A stretch of DNA of 64,000 bases, taken from positions 806,001 to 870,000 of the forward strand of contig DATGXK010000007.1 of NCBI GenBank assembly GCA_035299025.1, read 5' to 3'. The notes under the pieces are model-generated. The model saw only the letters and a program-made list of their open reading frames with translations. It did no database searches and was not told the origin of the DNA. Of the stretch, positions 24,749 to 33,179 are shown piece by piece (the first letter of the stretch is position 1; the number at the start of each line of letters is the position of its first letter). Position numbers and translations under genes: made by a program. The stretch is from Leadbetterella sp035299025. Its GTDB lineage: Bacteria; Bacteroidota; Bacteroidia; Cytophagales; Spirosomataceae.

Positions 24749-26587
24749 TTATCGAGAAAGAAAATCCTGAAATGACTTTTGCTGGAGGGCTTTACCTTCT
24801 AAAAGATCTTTGGATTTAGCATACTCTTGATTTTGCATCAAAACCTTGCCTTTGTTATCGAAAAGAATCTCTTTGTTGGGTTTGATGTAGCCAAAGCCGT
24901 CATTAAACATAAAAAAAGCCCATGGCTTCGTGTTTGATTTGAACAAGTCTTTACTCCAATAAAATGGACTCGCATCTATTTTTAATTGTCCAAGCAGAGT
25001 TGAAGCAATGTCTATTTGTGAAGCAATGTTTTTGAATTCAAAAGGTCGTTCTACGGCCCCACCTGTCCATAACATCGGAATTTTGAAATCATCTACTCTT
25101 CCAGGCATGTCAGGAAGTTTATGTCCATGGTCTCCCACCACTATGACCAATGTGTTTTTCCACCAAGAGGCCTTTTTCGCCTTTTCTATAAATTTACCGA
25201 AATACTCATCGGTATAATTGAGCGAGTTCATAAACATGTCTACCGTATTTTCGCCCTTGATTTTTACTTCTCGGGTAGTTTCAAAGGGCTCATGACTGCT
25301 CAAAGTAAGTAATGTACTAAAAAAAGGCTTGGTAGAAGGATTCTTGTGGTCTTCTAGAAATTTATCAAAAATGTGTGCATCGTGCACTCCCCATTTCGAA
25401 GTTACAAGCTCCTCTGGGAAATCATTCATATCTACAATCTTTTCAAAATTTCCGTTGAACAAATATGATTTTATATTGGCAAACTCTGTATCACCACCAT
25501 AGTAAAATTGTGTTGAGAAACCATTTTTATTAAACTCTTTGCTCAAAACAGGCAAAGAAGCCGTTTTAGTAGGATATTTAATAATCGATTCTGTAGGTTG
25601 GGTCGGAAATCCACTAAGTATGCTTGTAATTCCTTTGTCAGTTCTGTCTCCCATGGCATAAAAGTCAGAAAAGTATATACCCTCCCGCTTAAGCTTGTTA
25701 AAGTAAGGTGTGATTTCTATGTCATTGTGTTTTTGATCCACTACTTTCTTTGTGAAGCTTTCCCATACTATTATAAGAACATTGGGTCTTTTGGGTATAG
25801 AAGCCAATACGGCTCTTCTAGGCAAATTGTTTTGATAAAGTCCGGCCACTGTGGTATCTAAACTTTCCTTGGGCAAATAGGTATAGGGATTGACTTTATT
25901 CGAAGAATTATGAATGATAGAACTAAAGAAATTCCAGGGGGCATTTATGGCTGAAATATTGGCAAAGTTGACTTTTGAAAAATAAACGGTACTGTGGTTC
26001 ATTGGAGCTATTCCAAAACCACCCCGAATCGGAATGATCAATATTCCGACCATCAATAAACCATATATTAAAAATGGAAAGTTTTTTATGTGTTTCCAAT
26101 CATATATTTTGTTTGCCATAATACGGTAGACTATCGAGCTGGCCACTATCACTAGCAATACGGTGCTGATAACCAATGGGATTACCGGCGAATTTACGAT
26201 GGAGGCCCAGGCCTCTTTGGGCGACTTCAGATAAGCCAGAGGCGTAGCATCAACTCTAAACGACCAAATATTGTACACTTCAAGGTCTACAACAACAATT
26301 AAGGTAATTATAAAAATCAGAAAGAATGTATAAGAAAAGATGGTATTCTGAAAGAGACTTTTATTAAGGAAATTGGAGAAAGTAACCCACAAAAAAGGAA
26401 ACAAGCATAAGTAACCCGCCATAGAAAGATCCATTCTGAAACCATGCCAAAAAATACCAAAAACGGTTTCCAGGGTAAGTGTTTTGGAGTCTTCAATATG
26501 ATATGAAAGAAAAATAATTCTTGCGGCCAAAAAATATATGGTCCAGAACGCAAAATATATCAACATGAATCTTAACCTTTCTCTCAT
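24749..26587 (-). CDS. LTA synthase-like membrane sulfatase / phosphoglycerol transferase
   Basis: A 612-residue protein with about five N-terminal transmembrane helices (residues ~5-195), then a periplasmic alkaline-phosphatase-superfamily domain. The catalytic start is NVLIIVWESFTK (first metal ligand Glu), with the nucleophile Thr in MGDRTDKGITSILSGFPTQ. VVGDHGHKLPD provides the Asp/His metal ligands near the C-terminal third. LtaS and MdoB relatives transfer phosphoglycerol or phosphoethanolamine onto glycans or lipids. In a Bacteroidota cell the acceptor is unknown, probably an envelope glycan or lipid. It is divergent from the GSIII gene. Confidence 0.88.
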   Translation of the reverse strand: MRERLRFMLIYFAFWTIYFLAARIIFLSYHIEDSKTLTLETVFGIFWHGFRMDLSMAGYLCLFPFLWVTFSNFLNKSLFQNTIFSYTFFLIFIITLIVVVDLEVYNIWSFRVDATPLAYLKSPKEAWASIVNSPVIPLVISTVLLVIVASSIVYRIMANKIYDWKHIKNFPFLIYGLLMVGILIIPIRGGFGIAPMNHSTVYFSKVNFANISAINAPWNFFSSIIHNSSNKVNPYTYLPKESLDTTVAGLYQNNLPRRAVLASIPKRPNVLIIVWESFTKKVVDQKHNDIEITPYFNKLKREGIYFSDFYAMGDRTDKGITSILSGFPTQPTESIIKYPTKTASLPVLSKEFNKNGFSTQFYYGGDTEFANIKSYLFNGNFEKIVDMNDFPEELVTSKWGVHDAHIFDKFLEDHKNPSTKPFFSTLLTLSSHEPFETTREVKIKGENTVDMFMNSLNYTDEYFGKFIEKAKKASWWKNTLVIVVGDHGHKLPDMPGRVDDFKIPMLWTGGAVERPFEFKNIASQIDIASTLLGQLKIDASPFYWSKDLFKSNTKPWAFFMFNDGFGYIKPNKEILFDNKGKVLMQNQEYAKSKDLLEGKALQQKSFQDFLSR

Positions 26588-26627
26588 TTATTTTGGGTTT
26601 TTATTTAAAAAGAAAAAAACAAATGCT

Positions 26628-26645
26628 TATTTTGCTTCAAATATA
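26628..26645. promoter_or_regulatory. TATTTTG / CAAATATA element upstream of GSIII
   Basis: An imperfect inverted pair (TATTTTG 26628-26634, CAAATATA 26638-26645) 28 bases before the GSIII ATG. It resembles the half sites near porin-amt and glnII. In AT-rich DNA it may be chance. Confidence 0.25.
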
Positions 26646-26672
26646 AAAGGTACAGCTCATAAATTAACAAAT

Positions 26673-28865
26673 ATGTCAGAACTTAGATGGAAAGCGATAG
26701 ACGCAGCTCAAAATCGCACAATTCCGAGTATTCAAATTCCGGAAGGCAAAGTAACTGATTTCTACGGTGTTCATACTTTTACAGATGAAGCCATGAAAAC
26801 CCTACTTTCGCCAGATGCTTATAAGAAGGTATCAAACGCCATAAAAACAGGCGACAATATAGAAGGTAACGTGGCAGACGAAGTTGCTTCAGCTATGAAG
26901 TCATGGGCCATCTCCAAAGGAGCTACTCACTACACGCACTGGTTTCAGCCATTAACAGGTGGCACTGCCGAAAAACACGACGCATTCTTTGATATTTCAT
27001 TTGACGGCCACGCTATAGAGAAATTTAAAGGTAGTGCTCTTGTTCAACAAGAATCTGACGCATCTTCACTTCCCAACGGTGGCATTAGAGAAACTTTTGA
27101 GGCACGTGGTTATACTGTTTGGGATCCAAATTCTCCGGCATTTATTAGTTACAACAGTTCGGGTACTGGTACATTGTGTATTCCATCTATTTATTTTTCC
27201 TACACTGGAGAGCTTTTGGATGCCAAGACACCGTTGCTTAACTCAACCATCGTTTTGGATAAAGCGGCGACCTCTGTTGCCAATATTTTTGATAGAAATG
27301 TAGAAAAAGTTACTGCCACTTGCGGTATTGAACAAGAATATTTTTTGGTCGATAAGGCATTGTATCATTCTCGCCCTGACCTAATTATGTGCGGAAGGTC
27401 GGTTTTTGGTCATTCTCCAGCCAAAGGTCAGCAGTTAGAAGATCATTATTTTGGCTCAATTCCGCCAAGAATCAACGCCTTTATGGTTGACTTTGAAATT
27501 GAAGCTCTTAAAATTGGTATTCCTGTAAGAACCCGTCACAACGAAGTGGCTCCTGGTCAATTTGAGGTAGCACCTACTTTTGAAGAAATAAATCTGGCCT
27601 GTGACCACAACATCTTACTGATGGACGTGATGAAAAAAACGGCTCAGAAGCACAATTTTGAGGTAATGTTTCATGAAAAACCCTTTGCTGGTATAAACGG
27701 TAGTGGAAAACACAATAACTGGTCTATAAAAACTGATACAGGCGTAAATCTCTTGGGGCCAAGTACAAAGCCTAAAGAAAGTCTGAGGTTCGTGACCTTT
27801 TTAGTGAATATCGTGAAGGCCGTTCATGACCACGCAGATATGCTGCGTGCAACTGTGGCAACTGCCGGTAACGAGCACCGCCTAGGAGCTAATGAGGCTC
27901 CTCCAGCTATTATTTCGGTCTTTTTGGGTACAGCCATGACAAAAGTCTTAGAAGATATTGAAAACAAGGAGATTATAGAAATTGAAAAGGGAGAAAATGC
28001 CTACATAAAACTTGGTTTGAACAGAATTCCGTCTGTATTGCTCGACAATACCGACAGAAACCGAACTTCTCCTTTTGCCTTTACTGGAAATAAGTTTGAG
28101 TTTAGGGCTGTGGGGTCTTCGGCAAACTCTGCCACACCGATGATGGTTTTGAATACCATTGTAGCCAAGCAATTGGAAACGTTCAGAAAAGAATACGATT
28201 TAGAAAGAGAAAAAGATCCATCTAAAAAGGAGGGTATCATCCTAAAGATTCTTAAAAGATATATTAAGGAATCTAAGAATATACTTTTTGAAGGAAATGG
28301 CTATTCGAAAGAATGGGAAGAAGAAGCGGCAAAAAGAGGTTTGTCTAACATTAAAGACGTTCCAGAAGCACTAAAGGCCTATATTTCTGACCAAACCGTA
28401 GAGCTTTTTGAGAGCATGAAAGTACTCAACAAAAGAGAACTCCATGCGAGATATGAAATCAGATTAGAGAATTACATCAAGAAAATTCAAATAGAATCTA
28501 GAGTTATCGGCGATTTGGCCCAAAATCACGTAGTTTCTACTGCCATAAAATATCAAACCAGACTTGTGCAAACGGCTAAGTCATTGATAGATATGGAGAT
28601 GAAAGAAGAAGCAGAACCTGTGCTGAATATCATAAGGGAAATTTCAAAGCATGTCAATGTGATTTCTACCAATGTCAAAGAAATGACCGAAGCCCGTAAG
28701 AAAGCAAATAATTCTGAGGATATTGTTGAGAAAGCAAATATTTATTCCAACGAAGTACGACTCTATTTCGATGTAATCAGAAAAAGTGTTGACAAATTAG
28801 AACTCATCATTGATGATGAAGACTGGCCATTAACCAAATACAGGGAACTTTTATACATAAGATAA
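26673..28865 (+). CDS. glnN: Glutamine synthetase type III
   Basis: A 730-residue GSIII, the dodecameric glutamine synthetase of Bacteroides and cyanobacteria. N-terminal GSIII region: THWFQPLTGGTAEKHDAFF. Catalytic core: CGIEQEYFLVDKALYHSRPDL, PVRTRHNEVAPGQFEVAP, and ATAGNEHRLGANEAPPAI. The helical C-terminal extension (residues ~600-730) is typical. MSELRWKAIDAAQN is taken as the start because it fits the family length; an in-frame start 45 codons upstream would lie inside the divergent gene. It heads a run with an acidic protein (1-base overlap), rsmE and a DUF4159 gene. Confidence 0.95.
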   Translation: MSELRWKAIDAAQNRTIPSIQIPEGKVTDFYGVHTFTDEAMKTLLSPDAYKKVSNAIKTGDNIEGNVADEVASAMKSWAISKGATHYTHWFQPLTGGTAEKHDAFFDISFDGHAIEKFKGSALVQQESDASSLPNGGIRETFEARGYTVWDPNSPAFISYNSSGTGTLCIPSIYFSYTGELLDAKTPLLNSTIVLDKAATSVANIFDRNVEKVTATCGIEQEYFLVDKALYHSRPDLIMCGRSVFGHSPAKGQQLEDHYFGSIPPRINAFMVDFEIEALKIGIPVRTRHNEVAPGQFEVAPTFEEINLACDHNILLMDVMKKTAQKHNFEVMFHEKPFAGINGSGKHNNWSIKTDTGVNLLGPSTKPKESLRFVTFLVNIVKAVHDHADMLRATVATAGNEHRLGANEAPPAIISVFLGTAMTKVLEDIENKEIIEIEKGENAYIKLGLNRIPSVLLDNTDRNRTSPFAFTGNKFEFRAVGSSANSATPMMVLNTIVAKQLETFRKEYDLEREKDPSKKEGIILKILKRYIKESKNILFEGNGYSKEWEEEAAKRGLSNIKDVPEALKAYISDQTVELFESMKVLNKRELHARYEIRLENYIKKIQIESRVIGDLAQNHVVSTAIKYQTRLVQTAKSLIDMEMKEEAEPVLNIIREISKHVNVISTNVKEMTEARKKANNSEDIVEKANIYSNEVRLYFDVIRKSVDKLELIIDDEDWPLTKYRELLYIR

Positions 28866-29401
28866 TGAACGACGGATACAAAAAAGAAGAAATTGAACAG
28901 CTAAAGGCTGAGTGTGAAGAAGAAGAGCAAATCTTTGTCTTGGTAGAAGACGAAGAAGACGTTTCCGACGAAAACGAATTTGCCCATTTTCAATTTGTTG
29001 GAAAACACAATGGGCAGGAGGTAATTTATGACGCACTTTTGAGTACGTTGTCATTGCACCACAGCAGTTTATTGTATGAAGAAGCCGAGAAAAAAGTGGC
29101 GAAGCTTTATAAAGACTTTGTACCCTTTGAAGACCGAGTTGAAGGTACCAAAGTGAATGAGGAAGCCGAGCAAATGATTGAGGAATTAATCGAAGAAATG
29201 GAGGACGAGGAAACTGTAAAAGTAGCTGAGTTCTGTGATATCGACCTTGATTTTGAATATGGAATTGGTTTGGATGTGGCACTCAATGTTGAGGAAATCA
29301 CGGTCGAAACAATTGAAAATTTCATCAATGATTTCAACAACAACACACTCAAGCTAGACAAGACGGCCTATAGTTTCAAGCATGGATTCGACGAAGATTG
29401 A
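28865..29401 (+). CDS. Acidic protein of unknown function coupled to GSIII
   Basis: I do not recognise this 178-residue protein. It is strongly acidic, with Glu/Asp runs at both ends (CEEEEQIFVLVEDEEDVSDE and IEELIEEMEDEETVKVAEF), no signal peptide and no membrane span. Its ATG shares one base with the GSIII stop (TAATG), so it is almost surely co-translated with it, and it overlaps rsmE by 20 bases. The arrangement allows it to act on GSIII or on ribosome maturation, but nothing in its sequence identifies a function. Confidence 0.75.
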   Translation: MNDGYKKEEIEQLKAECEEEEQIFVLVEDEEDVSDENEFAHFQFVGKHNGQEVIYDALLSTLSLHHSSLLYEEAEKKVAKLYKDFVPFEDRVEGTKVNEEAEQMIEELIEEMEDEETVKVAEFCDIDLDFEYGIGLDVALNVEEITVETIENFINDFNNNTLKLDKTAYSFKHGFDED

Positions 29402-30089
29402 TTTTTTGTTTTACAGTCCGGAAATTGAAAAAACCAAATGTCTAGATTCTGTAGATTCTGTACATGCAGTAAAGGTATTACGGAAAAAACATGGAGATAT
29501 TATTCAGATAACTGACGGGATTGGGGGCTGGTATCGATGTTCGATATCAGACCCGAATCCAAAGCTATGCAAAGTCGAAATTTTGCATGCTGAAAAAGAC
29601 TATAAAGCTCCAAAAAGAAAGATTTTTGTCGGCATTTGCCCAACAAAAAATTCAGACAGAATTGAATATTTTATCGAAAAGAGCGTTGAAATTGGTATCA
29701 GTGGTATATTTTTCCTGAAAACCCAAAATACCTATCCTAAAAAAATCAACTTGGAGCGTTTTCGGAAAATTGCTATTTCGGGCATGAAACAATCACTTAA
29801 GGCTTATCTTCCAGAATTGCATGATTTATCAAGTTTCGAGACTTTTTTGAAAAAAAGCCCGGGTTATTCTTACAAATACATAGCCCATCTTGAAGCTGAT
29901 TCAGACGAAATCATGAAGGCGAATGTAGGAAACGAAGTGTTGATTTTGATTGGACCGGAGGGAGATTTTTCCAAAGAAGAACTAATAAAGGCAAAGGAAG
30001 CGGGTTTTCGTTCGGTAACCTTGGGTGATAACAGATTGAGGACAGAAACTGCTGGTATTGTGGCGGTTAGTATTTTAAATTTATTATGA
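29382..30089 (+). CDS. rsmE: 16S rRNA m3U1498 methyltransferase
   Basis: A 235-residue SPOUT-class methyltransferase that N3-methylates U1498 of 16S rRNA. The N-terminal PUA-like domain starts FLFYSPEIEKTKC, and VDSVHAVKVLRKKHGD is the usual HxxxVLR element. The C-terminal knot holds VLILIGPEGDFSKEEL and SVTLGDNRLRTETAG, which bind SAM. The start is 20 bases inside the preceding acidic-protein gene, and it is the only ATG giving the full N-terminal domain. Its end overlaps the DUF4159 gene by four bases. Confidence 0.93.
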   Translation: MDSTKIDFLFYSPEIEKTKCLDSVDSVHAVKVLRKKHGDIIQITDGIGGWYRCSISDPNPKLCKVEILHAEKDYKAPKRKIFVGICPTKNSDRIEYFIEKSVEIGISGIFFLKTQNTYPKKINLERFRKIAISGMKQSLKAYLPELHDLSSFETFLKKSPGYSYKYIAHLEADSDEIMKANVGNEVLILIGPEGDFSKEELIKAKEAGFRSVTLGDNRLRTETAGIVAVSILNLL

Positions 30090-30748
30090 TTAAGAAAAGT
30101 ATATTCCTTTTGTTTTCTTTTTTTGTTTCTGTTAGTTCGTATTCTCAGGTCTATACACTGAAGATAGCGAAACTAAAATATGGAGGCGGTGGAGACTGGT
30201 ATGCCAACAAAACCTCTATGCCCAACCTCATAAATTTCTGCAATAAAAATCTCAAGACCAACCTTTACCCAGAAGAAGACATTATAGAGCCTGGTGACAA
30301 GAAGATTTTCCAGTACCCGTTTATTCACATGACGGGCCATGGGAATGTTATTTTTGATGAAAGTGAAGCCAGAAATTTGAGAAATTATATGATATCTGGT
30401 GGTTTTTTGCATATCGACGATAATTACGGGCTCAATCAGTTTATCAGAAGAGAGATGAAAAAGGTTTTTCCAGAACACGACTTTGTGGAAATACCATTTA
30501 ATCATCCTATTTATCACCAGAAGTATCAGTTCAACAGAGGTTTACCAAAAATACATGAACACGACAACAAGCCACCGCAAGGATTCGGAATCATACATGA
30601 AGGTAAATTGGTATGTTTCTTTAGTTATGAATGCGACCTCGGAAACGGTTGGGAAGATGCTTCGGTATATAACGATTCGGAAAGTGTGAGACAAGAGGCA
30701 CTCAAAATGGGTGCAAATTTGGTTCAATTTGCCTTTTCAAATTATTGA
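30086..30748 (+). CDS. DUF4159 domain protein, exported
   Basis: A 220-residue protein with a signal peptide (residues ~1-20, IFLLFSFFVSVSSYS), so probably periplasmic. The body matches DUF4159: KLKYGGGGDWYANKTSMPNL, FIHMTGHGNVIFDESEARNL, GGFLHIDDNYGLNQF and the closing SYECDLGNGWEDASVYN. The fold is thought to be glutamine-amidotransferase-like, but no catalytic function is established. It is the last gene of the GSIII run, starting within an ATGA overlap with rsmE, and its end overlaps the convergent SGNH-like gene by 7 bases. Confidence 0.85.
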   Translation: MIKKSIFLLFSFFVSVSSYSQVYTLKIAKLKYGGGGDWYANKTSMPNLINFCNKNLKTNLYPEEDIIEPGDKKIFQYPFIHMTGHGNVIFDESEARNLRNYMISGGFLHIDDNYGLNQFIRREMKKVFPEHDFVEIPFNHPIYHQKYQFNRGLPKIHEHDNKPPQGFGIIHEGKLVCFFSYECDLGNGWEDASVYNDSESVRQEALKMGANLVQFAFSNY

Positions 30749-31740
30749 TAAATCTCGCTCAATATTTTTCTTCCAACCACAGGTTTGAAATGTGAACCCT
30801 CGTAATAGTTTCCAAGGTAATTTGTTATTTCGTTTTTACCTGAGTAGTCATAAACATTAGCCTTGCCAAAGAGTCTCTCTAAAGTAGCCTTATCTTTTTG
30901 ATTGTAGGGTCTTTGGTCGTACAATGGACCAATAATAATTTTATAGTTTGTCCCATTCTCTTTAAAAATATCTGCTATCAGACTCAAATCCGCCAAATGG
31001 TGTGATTTTATGCTTTCCTCGTACATTTTTGGGTTTTCTGGTTTAAAAGGAAACCAATCATTCTGATAATAGGCAAGCGAATCTTTCTTGAGTAACTCAA
31101 TATTCTCTGGGAAGAGAAAATCGTTTTTGGGCGTGGTGTAGTAATATTTGAACTTAAAAAACTCATCCATATAGGGTCTAAAAGTTTTGAAAAGTTTCAG
31201 GTCGAAATAAGAAACAAAATACTGTTTCTTAAAAAAAGCCTTAAAAAAAGTAAGGTGATAGGAAAAAATATTGGAGCTATCCGTCCAGCGATAGTCCTTG
31301 GCATGCACTATTGATTCTGACTTTTCGTAACTCTCGTTGAAAGTGTCATTGTCTATAATAACCAAGGCATTTTTAATGCTATTTCCTTGTTTTTGGATAT
31401 ATTTTACTTTGCCAGCTATACCCGAAATATTATCATTAAAGGCATCAAAATGGTAGGGATTGGGATCACTAATATGTTTTGACCAATCATCGGTAAGAAA
31501 AGCACTAGAACGTGAACTTCCAAAAATAAAAGAGCTAAAGCCGTACTTGGGATTATTTCTAAGAAATGTTTCGGTACTTATTCTATTTCTATTGAATGTC
31601 TTCAGATAGTTGCTCCCGTAGGAATCATAACTATATAAAACATGAAAAGGATCAAAAACAAAATAAGAAATTATTAGAAACCAAAATGGGCTTCCGAAAA
31701 TCAATAACCTTATAATGAATTTATTAAAACTGAATTTCAT
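30742..31740 (-). CDS. Membrane-anchored SGNH-like protein, partner of MBOAT
   Basis: A 332-residue protein with one N-terminal membrane helix (IIRLLIFGSPFWFLIISYFVF) and an extracytoplasmic domain. Residues ~65-75, FIFGSSRSSAF, look like the Gly-x-Ser block of SGNH/DltD/AlgJ-type proteins. The late YYEGSHFKPVVG could hold the catalytic His. Such proteins work with MBOAT acyltransferases to O-acylate glycans in the envelope. It lies three bases after the MBOAT gene. SGNH membership is inferred from motif and context. Confidence 0.7.
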   Translation of the reverse strand: MKFSFNKFIIRLLIFGSPFWFLIISYFVFDPFHVLYSYDSYGSNYLKTFNRNRISTETFLRNNPKYGFSSFIFGSSRSSAFLTDDWSKHISDPNPYHFDAFNDNISGIAGKVKYIQKQGNSIKNALVIIDNDTFNESYEKSESIVHAKDYRWTDSSNIFSYHLTFFKAFFKKQYFVSYFDLKLFKTFRPYMDEFFKFKYYYTTPKNDFLFPENIELLKKDSLAYYQNDWFPFKPENPKMYEESIKSHHLADLSLIADIFKENGTNYKIIIGPLYDQRPYNQKDKATLERLFGKANVYDYSGKNEITNYLGNYYEGSHFKPVVGRKILSEIYQ

Positions 31741-31743
31741 GAT

Positions 31744-33174
31744 TTAAAACTGAAAGTAGATGAACTGAACCTCACCGAAATATCCATAAGTGAGGATAAA
31801 AAGCAAGAAGAAATAGTAAATGCTCCAGCGTTGCCAAGTCGGTCGGTTTTCTACCCAAGTTCCCATGTCTCTTTTGCTTTGCATCCACTGAACAATCTCC
31901 AAAATAAGAATACCCGATAGCACCACAATCAGATTCTGAGCACCGATAAGTTTAACAATGTCCTGAAAACTATGGCTGCTTGCTTTGAATATATTTTTTA
32001 GGACATATTTGGCATCGGCAAACTTGGTGGCTCTGAAAAATATCCAAGCAAAAACTACCAAAATTACCGTGACAAGGTTTTGTAAAATACCACTAAGTTT
32101 TTCACCAAATAAACCAAAAAACTTGGACTGAATATTCTTAGTCAATTGTCCTATTATTTGATAAAAACCATGCAAGGCACCCCAAATAACAAAATTCCAG
32201 CTAGCTCCATGCCATAGGCCACTCACCATAAATACGAAAAAGAGATTGAAATATTTGCGTGAAGTACTCACCCGATTACCTCCAAGCGGTATATACAGAT
32301 AGTCTCTAAACCATGTAGATAAAGAAATGTGCCATCTCTTCCAAAACTCAGAGATACTTTTGGCAGAGTATGGTCTGTCGAAGTTTTTCATCAGTTTAAA
32401 TCCCATTACCCTGGCCGATCCAAGAGCGATGTCAGAGTAACCTGAGAAATCACAGAAGATCTGTATGGAATAAAACAAAGTGGCTATAAGTAGCGGCAAT
32501 CCTTGATATCGGTTCAAATCTCCATAAACTTGGTCAACAAATACGCTCAAATTATCAGCAATGACTACTTTTTTGAACATCCCCCAGAGCATCAGCCGTA
32601 AACCTGACTTTACACGGTCATAATCAAAGTCGAATTTCTCATAAAACTGATAAAGAACATTCTGCGGTCTTTCAATAGGACCAGCGACCAACTGGGGATA
32701 AAACATCACATAAAGTGCGTAAATACCAAAATTGGTCTCTACTTTTTGATTACCACGATAAACTTCAATCGTATACGACATGGCCTGAAAAGTATGGAAC
32801 GAAAGGCCGATGGGCAGTATGAATTTCCAAAGCGGGTCGTAGTAGGTTTGGTTTATTTTGTATGATACGGCATTGAAATTGTCCAGAATAAAATAATAGT
32901 ACTTGAACAAAGCCAAAACACCAATATTGGCCACCAAGCTCACCGCCAAAGCCCATTTACGAGTTGAACCCCGTGTTTTGTCTATCCAGATTCCGGCAAA
33001 ATAATCGATAATGATGGTGAAAAGAAGTATAAATATGTACTCCCACTTAAAAAAAGCATAGAAAGCACAACTTGCGGCCAACAAGAGCATCCATCTAAAT
33101 CTGTACGGAAATACAAAAAATAGAAAGGTGACGAGTGGAAAAAATATTAGAAATTCAAAAGAATTAAAGAGCAT
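31744..33174 (-). CDS. MBOAT family O-acyltransferase (AlgI/DltB-like)
   Basis: A 476-residue polytopic membrane protein (about 11-12 spans) of the membrane-bound O-acyltransferase family. FDRPYSAKSISEFWKRWHISLSTWFRDYLYIPLGG is a hallmark region, including the first conserved His. The catalytic His is in VSGLWHGASWNFVIWG. AlgI and DltB move acyl groups across the membrane for polysaccharide acetylation or teichoic acid D-alanylation; with no dlt genes here, acetylation of a surface polysaccharide or secreted product is more likely. It sits between an E2 acyltransferase gene and the SGNH-like gene with gaps of 5 and 3 bases. Confidence 0.92.
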   Translation of the reverse strand: MLFNSFEFLIFFPLVTFLFFVFPYRFRWMLLLAASCAFYAFFKWEYIFILLFTIIIDYFAGIWIDKTRGSTRKWALAVSLVANIGVLALFKYYYFILDNFNAVSYKINQTYYDPLWKFILPIGLSFHTFQAMSYTIEVYRGNQKVETNFGIYALYVMFYPQLVAGPIERPQNVLYQFYEKFDFDYDRVKSGLRLMLWGMFKKVVIADNLSVFVDQVYGDLNRYQGLPLLIATLFYSIQIFCDFSGYSDIALGSARVMGFKLMKNFDRPYSAKSISEFWKRWHISLSTWFRDYLYIPLGGNRVSTSRKYFNLFFVFMVSGLWHGASWNFVIWGALHGFYQIIGQLTKNIQSKFFGLFGEKLSGILQNLVTVILVVFAWIFFRATKFADAKYVLKNIFKASSHSFQDIVKLIGAQNLIVVLSGILILEIVQWMQSKRDMGTWVENRPTWQRWSIYYFFLLFILTYGYFGEVQFIYFQF

Positions 33175-33179
33175 ACAAC

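Noticed and set aside
24597..24770. A 57-codon plus-strand frame in the gap upstream of glnII
   Set aside because: It ends inside the sulfatase gene on the other strand, has no promoter-like element close by and no recognisable domain or membrane pattern. It is probably chance in AT-rich DNA.
26538..26672. Upstream extension of the GSIII frame by 45 codons
   Set aside because: It overlaps the divergent membrane sulfatase gene start and does not resemble GSIII N termini; the length from 26673 already matches the family.
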